Of a DNA stretch of 14,518 nucleotides, positions 5,254 to 14,518 are shown piece by piece. Below the pieces are notes generated by a model. The model saw only the letters and a list, made by a program, of their open reading frames with translations, ran no database searches and had not been told where the DNA came from. Both the position numbers and the translations under genes were made by a program. How positions within the stretch are numbered: the first letter of the stretch is position 1; each line of letters starts with the position of its first letter. Source of the stretch: CBFGTJ01 sp965651815 (GTDB lineage Bacteria > Actinomycetota > Acidimicrobiia > Acidimicrobiales > Microtrichaceae); NCBI GenBank assembly GCA_965651815.1, contig CBFGTJ010000072.1, positions 1 to 14,518 of the forward strand, read 5' to 3'.

Positions 5254-7320
5254 GTGGCCAACCACCCCGAGCTCGACGCCGAGCAGGCCTACATCGACCA
5301 CGCGTACGACTGCTTGGAGCGGAGCCGCCGCGTGGCCGAGTCGATGCGGGACGAGGTCAGCGAGGCCAGGGGCGGCACCTTCCAGAACCGCTACGAGCGC
5401 GACGTCATCTGGGAGCGCGTGGGCACCCGGCTGTCCCAGCTCGAGATCGGTGACCGGTCGCTCGTGTTCGGGCGGATCGACACCGAGCCGAACGGGTCGG
5501 GCGGGGAGAGCTTCTACATCGGGCGGGTGGCGGTCGCGGACGAGAACAGCGAGCCGGTGGTCGTCGACTGGCGGGCCCCGATCGCGGAGCGGTTCTACCG
5601 GGCGACCGGCGTCGACCCGATGGGGCTGCGCCGGCGTCGGCACTTCACCACCCGGGGGCGCACCCTGCTCGGCATCGACGACGAGCTGTTCGGCTCCGCC
5701 GCCGAGGAGCTCGACGACGGCACCATCCAGGGCCAGGGCGCGCTGATCGCGGCGCTGGAGGAGTCGCGCTCGGGGAAGCTCTCCGACATCGTCGGCACGA
5801 TCCAGGTCGAGCAGGACCGGATCATCCGCTCCGAGCTGCCGGGCGTGCTCGTCGTCCAGGGCGGCCCCGGCACCGGGAAGACCGTCGTGGCGCTGCACCG
5901 GGCCGCCTACCTGCTCTACACGCACCGGTTCCCCCTCGAGGGCCAGGGCGTGCTCGTCGTCGGTCCGAACCGCGTCTTCCTCTCCTACATCGAGCAGGTG
6001 CTGCCGTCGCTCGGCGAGGCCGGGGTCGAGATCGCGGTGCTCGGCGACCTGGTCCCGCACGTGCGCGTCGCCGGTTCGGACCCGTTGCCCGTCGCACGGG
6101 TCAAGGGGGACCTGCGCATGGCCCGGGTGCTGCGCAAGGCGGTGCGCGACCGGCAGCGCCCCCTGCGCGAGGCGCTGCGGGTGCCCTACGGCGTGCAGCG
6201 CCTCGTGGTCACCCCGGAGGAGTCCCGGGAGATCGTCGCCCAGGCGCGGCGGCGGTCCCGCACCCACAACGCGGGCCGTCGCCTGGTCGAGCAGATGCTG
6301 TTCGAGGCGCTCGCCGCGAAGACCCGTGACGGCGACGCCGTCGACGTCGTCCGCGAGCGCACCCGCCGCGACCCGGCGGTCCGCGAGGCCCTCGAGCGCA
6401 TGTGGCCGGTGCTCACCCCCGCCGAGCTGCTCAACGACCTGTTCGGGTCGCCCGCGCTGCTGCGGTCCGCCGCCCGACGGCACCTCGAGCGCGAGGAGTG
6501 GGAGCTGCTGCGCCGCGAGCGCCTCCGCGACGCGACCGAGGTCGTGTTCACCCCGGCGGACGTGCCGCTGCTCGACGAGGCGCTCGAGCTGCTCGGCCCC
6601 AGGCCCCGCCACGTGGAGGCGGACTCGGTGCGCACCTACGGGCACATCGTCGTGGACGAGGCCCAGGACCTCAGCCAGATGGAGCTGCGGATGCTCGACC
6701 GGCGCTCCCTCAACGGCTCCATGACCGTGGTCGGCGACATCGCCCAGGCGACCGGGGCGTGGGCGCACGACAGCTGGGACTCCGTGCTCGCCCACCTGCC
6801 CGACCGCCGGCCGCCGAGGATGGAGGAGCTGACCATCGGCTACCGGGTCCCGGGGCCGATCATGGAGCTCGCCGCGAAGGTGCTGCCCCTCGCCGCGCCG
6901 GGCCTGGAGCCGCCGACGTCGATCCGCCACGTCGGCGACGAGCCGGTCATCACCCAGGTCCCCGAGGACGGGCTCGCGGCCGAGATCGTCGAGACGGTCC
7001 GCCGCGAGCTGAAGGCGGTCGGGACCGGGAACGTCGCGGTGATCGCCCCGGAGTCGCTGGTCGAGGACGTCGACCGGGCGCTCGACGACGCGGGGATCGA
7101 TCACGGTCGGGCGACCCGCCAGGGGCTCGATCGGCAGGTGACCGTGGTGCCCGTCGGCCTGGCCAAGGGGCTGGAGCTCGACGCGGTCGTGGTGGTCGAG
7201 CCGGGCCGCATCCTCTCCGACGAGGCGCGGGGCGCCCAGGCGCTGTACGTCGCGCTCACCCGCTCGACCAAGCGGCTCTCGATCGTGCACTCGGGCCCGC
7301 TGCCCGAGGTGCTCCGCTGA
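5254..7320 (+). CDS. helD: HelD-like superfamily 1 helicase (RNA polymerase-associated UvrD-like ATPase)
   Basis: This 688-residue UvrD/Rep-like ATPase has Walker A GGPGTGKT at 203-210, Walker B VVDEAQDLS at 466-474 and motif III GDIAQ at 494-498. IGYRVP is near 528-533, VGLAKGLELDAVVVVEP is at 634-650, and ALYVALTR is at 663-670. The first 40 residues are charged and helical (HPELDAEQAYIDHAYDCLER), then VVVDWRAPIAERFYRAT at 102-118. A charged N-terminal coiled-coil arm before the ATPase core and the DWRAPI segment are typical of HelD, which in Bacillus and mycobacteria binds RNA polymerase and helps remove it from DNA. It is a little shorter than well-studied mycobacterial HelD. The long insert at about 265-460 fits the HelD clamp-opening domain. 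Role in transcription recycling is inferred from family. A plain DNA helicase is the alternative. It stands alone between the stress-like gene and a converging repressor. Confidence 0.88.
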   Translation: MANHPELDAEQAYIDHAYDCLERSRRVAESMRDEVSEARGGTFQNRYERDVIWERVGTRLSQLEIGDRSLVFGRIDTEPNGSGGESFYIGRVAVADENSEPVVVDWRAPIAERFYRATGVDPMGLRRRRHFTTRGRTLLGIDDELFGSAAEELDDGTIQGQGALIAALEESRSGKLSDIVGTIQVEQDRIIRSELPGVLVVQGGPGTGKTVVALHRAAYLLYTHRFPLEGQGVLVVGPNRVFLSYIEQVLPSLGEAGVEIAVLGDLVPHVRVAGSDPLPVARVKGDLRMARVLRKAVRDRQRPLREALRVPYGVQRLVVTPEESREIVAQARRRSRTHNAGRRLVEQMLFEALAAKTRDGDAVDVVRERTRRDPAVREALERMWPVLTPAELLNDLFGSPALLRSAARRHLEREEWELLRRERLRDATEVVFTPADVPLLDEALELLGPRPRHVEADSVRTYGHIVVDEAQDLSQMELRMLDRRSLNGSMTVVGDIAQATGAWAHDSWDSVLAHLPDRRPPRMEELTIGYRVPGPIMELAAKVLPLAAPGLEPPTSIRHVGDEPVITQVPEDGLAAEIVETVRRELKAVGTGNVAVIAPESLVEDVDRALDDAGIDHGRATRQGLDRQVTVVPVGLAKGLELDAVVVVEPGRILSDEARGAQALYVALTRSTKRLSIVHSGPLPEVLR

Positions 7321-7332
7321 GGTCGCCGCGCG

Positions 7333-7355
7333 GGCGCGCCGGCCGACGGCGCGCC
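7333..7355. terminator. GC hairpin between helD and the convergent dtxR-family gene
   Basis: Two copies of GGCGCGCC (7333-7340 and 7348-7355) form an 8-bp stem with a 7-base loop in the 57-base gap. The stem forms from either strand and no T-run follows. It is the strongest of the three convergent-gap hairpins here and is a plausible shared terminator. Confidence 0.5.
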
Positions 7356-7377
7356 GGTCGGTGACGGATCAGTCGGT

Positions 7378-8049
7378 TCAGTCGGTGACGAGGATGCGCT
7401 CGGACGCGAACGCCGGCACACCGACGTGGGTGCCGCCCATCTCGACCGTCGCCGTCCCGTCGGGCCCCAGCACGGTCAGCACACCGGTGAAGCCCGGGCG
7501 CAGCGAGTGCTGCTCGAGGAAGTCGAGCATCCCGGGCTCGAACTCGAGCTCCTCGGGAATCCGGGAGATGGTGAACTCGGTGCCGACGGGGACCTCGCTC
7601 AGGGGGCGCGCGTCGGGGGCGACGTAGTCGGCGCCGGGGATCGGGTTCCCGTGCGGGCAGGTGGTGGGGTCACCGAGGACGCGCTGCAGGGCCTCCTCGA
7701 CCGAGTCGGAGATCACGTGCTCCCACTTGCCGGCCTCGAGGTGCGCCTCGGCCCACGAGAGCCCGAGGATGTCGGTGAGGAACCGCTCGGCGAGCCGGTG
7801 GCGGCGCACGACCCGCTCGGCGATCTCGAGCCCCGCGTCGGTCAGGCCGATCGTGGTGCCCTCGATCGTGACCAGACCCTCCTGTTCGAGGCGACGGATC
7901 ATCTCCGACACGGCCGGGCGCGAGACCTCGATGCGCTCCGCGATCCGGGCCTGGATGACCTCGATGTCGTCCTCGTGCAGCTCCCAGATGGCCTCGCAGT
8001 ACTCCTCGAAGGCCGGGTGGAACTCCCGGGAGCGGTCGATCGTCTTCAC
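7378..8049 (-). CDS. DtxR-family metal-dependent transcriptional repressor
   Basis: This 223-residue repressor has a winged-helix N-terminal domain (IAERIEVSRPAVSEMIRRLEQEGLV, about 36-60). A dimer and metal domain follows (RRHRLAERFL at 82-91, HLEAGKWEHVISD at 103-115, PTTCPHGNPIPG at 128-139). The C-terminal SH3/FeoA-like domain starts near 150. Length matches IdeR/DtxR. His84, Glu88, His103, Glu110 and His111 match DtxR metal ligands. The primary-site Met10 is replaced by Glu16 and Cys102 by Gly107, so the site differs from the iron type, and Glu16/Glu19 recall manganese sensor MntR. GTG at 8049 is preferred because TAGGAT lies 7 nt upstream, with a possible GAGGG Shine-Dalgarno. An ATG at 8058 would add three residues but overlaps that box. 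It probably controls metal uptake genes; targets are not visible. It diverges from lhr. Confidence 0.92.
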   Translation of the reverse strand: MKTIDRSREFHPAFEEYCEAIWELHEDDIEVIQARIAERIEVSRPAVSEMIRRLEQEGLVTIEGTTIGLTDAGLEIAERVVRRHRLAERFLTDILGLSWAEAHLEAGKWEHVISDSVEEALQRVLGDPTTCPHGNPIPGADYVAPDARPLSEVPVGTEFTISRIPEELEFEPGMLDFLEQHSLRPGFTGVLTVLGPDGTATVEMGGTHVGVPAFASERILVTD

Positions 8050-8056
8050 GGCCCTC

Positions 8057-8062
8057 ATCCTA
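8057..8062 (-). promoter_or_regulatory. Candidate -10 box of the dtxR-family gene (leaderless type)
   Basis: TAGGAT on the minus strand is followed by seven bases and then GTG at 8049-8047. This is the usual distance between a -10 box and a transcription start, so the mRNA could begin at the start codon. No clear -35 is seen. Confidence 0.45.
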
Positions 8063-8093
8063 GGTCCGCGGATTCGCCGTCGGGCCTCGCCGG

Positions 8094-8099
8094 TACAGT
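8094..8099 (+). promoter_or_regulatory. Candidate -10 box of lhr (leaderless type)
   Basis: TACAGT is followed by six bases (CCGGCC) and then the GTG at 8106. There is no Shine-Dalgarno in between, so a leaderless transcript is the simplest reading. No convincing -35 hexamer is seen. Confidence 0.55.
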
Positions 8100-8105
8100 C
8101 CGGCC

Positions 8106-12860
<4,755 letters not shown>

Positions 12861-12881
12861 GCCGCCCGCACCGGGGCGTCG

Positions 12882-12905
12882 CGACCACCGGGGCGACCAC
12901 CGGGC
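12882..12905. repeat. Two tandem copies of a 12-base unit
   Basis: CGACCACCGGGG (12882-12893) is followed directly by CGACCACCGGGC (12894-12905). They differ in the last base only. They lie between the lhr stop and the leader of the next gene. This could be simple slippage or a pair of binding sites; nothing decides. Confidence 0.5.
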
Positions 12906-12929
12906 AAATCCACCCGATCCGGACTACAT

Positions 12930-12957
12930 GCGCGAACCGCTGGGTAGCAGTTCGCGC
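12930..12957 (+). promoter_or_regulatory. Strong stem-loop in the leader of the secreted-protein gene
   Basis: GCGCGAAC (12930-12937) pairs perfectly with GTTCGCGC (12950-12957). Inside, after one C-A mismatch, GCT pairs with AGC around a GGGT loop. The hairpin lies 42 bases before the ATG at 12999. No T-run follows, so it is a poor intrinsic terminator for lhr. An operator or a folded 5' leader is equally possible. No promoter motif is clear in the 138-base gap. Confidence 0.5.
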
Positions 12958-12986
12958 GAAGGGTCCCGCAAAGAGCGGAACGCACT

Positions 12987-12994
12987 GGGGAGGA
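12987..12994 (+). promoter_or_regulatory. Ribosome binding site of the secreted-protein gene
   Basis: GGGGAGGA lies 4 nt before the ATG at 12999. It is a near-perfect Shine-Dalgarno and fixes the start of a reading frame that has no stop inside the window. Confidence 0.7.
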
Positions 12995-12998
12995 AGCA

Positions 12999-14518
12999 AT
13001 GAGGAGACGGAAGATCCGTGTCGTCGTCGTGGCCGCGCTCGCGCTGGTCGTCGCGGCGGCGATGTTCGCCCCCGCGGGGGCGAGCGCACACCGTGGCCGC
13101 GACCACCACCGCCGTGACCGGCACGAGCGATCGTCAGAGCGCGACCACGACCGCCACGACAAGCGGCACCACCCGCGCGCGCACCACGACAAGGACCGTC
13201 GTGCCCAGCACGCCGAGCACCGGGGGCACGACCGGGGTCGTCACGACGACCGCTGCCGCGGCCCGCGCAACGGCGCGGGCCCGATCCGCGTCCTCGCCGA
13301 CGGGCTGAACGGCCCGTTCGGGCTCGACGTCGAGGGCCGCACCGCCTACGTCGCCGAGTCCGACGCAGGGAAGATCACCAAGGTCGACCTCTGCACGGGC
13401 CGGCAGCGCACTGCCGTCGACGACCTTCCCGGTCCGACGTCGGTCGCCGTCGTCGACGGCCTCCTCGCGATCGTCACCGGCGAGAGCGGTGGACCGCCCG
13501 AGGAGGACGGTGACGGGGGCGACGGCCCGAACGGGGACGAGCCACCGGTCGCGATGGCCGCGGTCCGCGACGACGACGTGCGCCGTGGTGACCACGGGCG
13601 CCGTGGTGACCACGGGCGCCGTGGTGACCACGGGCGCCGCCACCACCGCGGCGGGTGGGACCACCGCAACGGCACGGTCGACCCGCTCGGCGGTTCCGCC
13701 CTCTACCGGGCCCGCCCCGGTGGGGACGCCCGCCTCTGGGCCGACCTCCTGAAGTTCGAGCTGAAGCGCAACCCCGACGGGCAGCGGCAGTTCGGACCGA
13801 ACGGTGAGCCCCTGGACGCGCTGTCGAACCCGTTCGACGTGCTCGCCCACGGCCGGGGTGGGGTGCTCGTCGCGGACGCCGGGGCGAACGCCGTGCTCAA
13901 GGTCTCCCGGAAGGGTCACGTGAGCAAGTTCTTCGTGCCGCCGGTGATCAACACCGGCGCCTGCGCGGGCATGCCCAACAACGACCCCCAGCACACGGGC
14001 TGCGACCCCGTGCCGACCGGCCTCGCCTACGGGCCGCGCGGCACGATCTACGTCAGCACGCTGACCGCGGAGGTGCCCGGCGAGGGTCGGGTCTACGTGC
14101 TCGACGCGAGGAGCGGCAAGGTCCGCCGGGTGATCAGCGGCTTCGACGGTCCCACCGGCGTCGCGGTCGGCGACCACGGCGAGCTCTACGTCTCCGAGGT
14201 GCTGCACGGCGCCCCGCAGACCGACGGCCCGCCGCCCCCCGGCTTCGATCCCTCCACCGTGGGGAGGATCGTCAAGGTCGGGTGGTACGGCGAGCGCGAG
14301 TGCGCAGCGGTGACCATGCCCACCGGCCTCGACTTCGAGGACGGCAAGCTCTACGCCTCGGCGTGGTCGATCGCCGGGTTCCTCGGGATCCAGGACGCCG
14401 GCCAGGTCGTCCAGGTCGGCCGGCGAGCCTTCCGTGACTGCGACGGCGCACCCACGCCGCCGCCGGGTCCGCCGGGAGCGCCCAACGGTCCGTCGACACC
14501 GCCCGAGGGCCCGCCGGC
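12999..14518 (+). CDS. Secreted ScyD/ScyE-like beta-propeller protein (partial, cut by window end)
   Basis: The frame is open for 506 codons to the window edge. Residues 1-30 are a signal peptide (MRRRKIR, a hydrophobic core, cleavage after ASA). Residues 31-84 are extremely rich in His, Arg and Asp, with 14 His between 31 and 82. From residue 95 come blade-like repeats: GLNGPFGLDVEGRTAYVAES, SNPFDVLAHGRGGVLVADAG, VPTGLAYGPRGTIYVSTL, FDGPTGVAVGDHGELYVSEV and MPTGLDFEDGKLYASAW. These match NHL/SMP-30-like propellers annotated as ScyD/ScyE family in actinobacteria. Three RRGDHG repeats (195-212) sit in a loop insertion at about 163-225. CNTG-type Cys residues (322, 335, 435, 481) may form disulfides. 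The Pro-rich end at 484-506 may lead to a wall-spanning tail beyond the window. Biochemical role is unknown. The family name comes from scytonemin clusters and does not imply that pathway here. Confidence 0.78.
   Translation, partial: MRRRKIRVVVVAALALVVAAAMFAPAGASAHRGRDHHRRDRHERSSERDHDRHDKRHHPRAHHDKDRRAQHAEHRGHDRGRHDDRCRGPRNGAGPIRVLADGLNGPFGLDVEGRTAYVAESDAGKITKVDLCTGRQRTAVDDLPGPTSVAVVDGLLAIVTGESGGPPEEDGDGGDGPNGDEPPVAMAAVRDDDVRRGDHGRRGDHGRRGDHGRRHHRGGWDHRNGTVDPLGGSALYRARPGGDARLWADLLKFELKRNPDGQRQFGPNGEPLDALSNPFDVLAHGRGGVLVADAGANAVLKVSRKGHVSKFFVPPVINTGACAGMPNNDPQHTGCDPVPTGLAYGPRGTIYVSTLTAEVPGEGRVYVLDARSGKVRRVISGFDGPTGVAVGDHGELYVSEVLHGAPQTDGPPPPGFDPSTVGRIVKVGWYGERECAAVTMPTGLDFEDGKLYASAWSIAGFLGIQDAGQVVQVGRRAFRDCDGAPTPPPGPPGAPNGPSTPPEGPP
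13581..13634 (+). repeat. Three perfect 18-base tandem repeats inside the secreted-protein gene
   Basis: The unit CGCCGTGGTGACCACGGG occurs at 13581-13598, 13599-13616 and 13617-13634 with no differences. It encodes RRGDHG three times in frame. Each unit holds the palindrome CCGTGGT-G-ACCACGG, so the tract can form hairpins and may change copy number by slippage without shifting frame. Confidence 0.9.

Noticed and set aside
8050..8105. DtxR/IdeR-type operator between the repressor and lhr
   Set aside because: CCTAGG is present but the rest of the 19-base DtxR box (TTAGG...CCTAA) is not. The sequence is too short and GC-rich to claim a site.
12900..12985. Possible c-di-GMP (GEMM-I) riboswitch, from GGGCAAA and CGCAAAG elements
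   Set aside because: The second element continues GAGC rather than GCC, the spacing between the two is far too long (about 64 bases), and the tetraloop-receptor hairpin is absent.

Overview
The window is about 14.5 kb of very GC-rich DNA with third-position GC bias, several GTG starts, and TANNNT-type -10 boxes lying 6-7 nt from a start codon, which suggests leaderless transcripts. Gene content points to an actinomycete-like (Actinomycetota) chromosome, probably a deep-branching lineage. That placement is inference; there is no rRNA or other marker here. I see no mobile element, CRISPR array, tRNA or prophage gene. Eleven genes are supported. Two run off the ends of the window. Coding density is high, and no gene-free stretch exceeds 160 bases.

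Left part (1-867): a divergent pair. On the minus strand is the N-terminal end of an apolipoprotein N-acyltransferase (lnt). On the plus strand is a small lipoprotein c-type cytochrome with one CxxCH heme site. Middle-left (899-4331, minus strand): a tightly packed heme operon, hemE - ferrochelatase - coproporphyrinogen/protoporphyrinogen oxidase. Each junction is a 4-base GTGA stop/start overlap. Gene order and the Bacillus-like ferrochelatase sequence suggest the coproporphyrin-dependent heme route. The cytochrome gene ends 31 bases from this operon, so a heme consumer and heme makers lie together.

Middle (4369-7320): an 88-residue protein of unknown function diverges from hemE. It converges on a small universal-stress-like protein, which in turn diverges from a HelD-type superfamily 1 helicase of the RNA-polymerase-associated class. 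Right part (7378-14518): a DtxR-family metal-dependent repressor with a C-terminal FeoA-like domain has altered metal-site residues. It diverges, across 56 bases, from a 1584-residue Lhr DNA-repair helicase. The window ends inside a secreted ScyD/ScyE-like beta-propeller protein with a histidine-rich N-terminus and a three-copy RRGDHG repeat.

This is mostly conserved housekeeping chromosome rather than an accessory island, and I did not find a clear new multi-gene system. The points most worth checking are the unusual DtxR-family metal site, the paired leaderless-type promoters between dtxR and lhr, the cysteine-free Bacillus-like ferrochelatase, the His-rich/RGD-repeat secreted protein, and the strong hairpin in that protein's leader.
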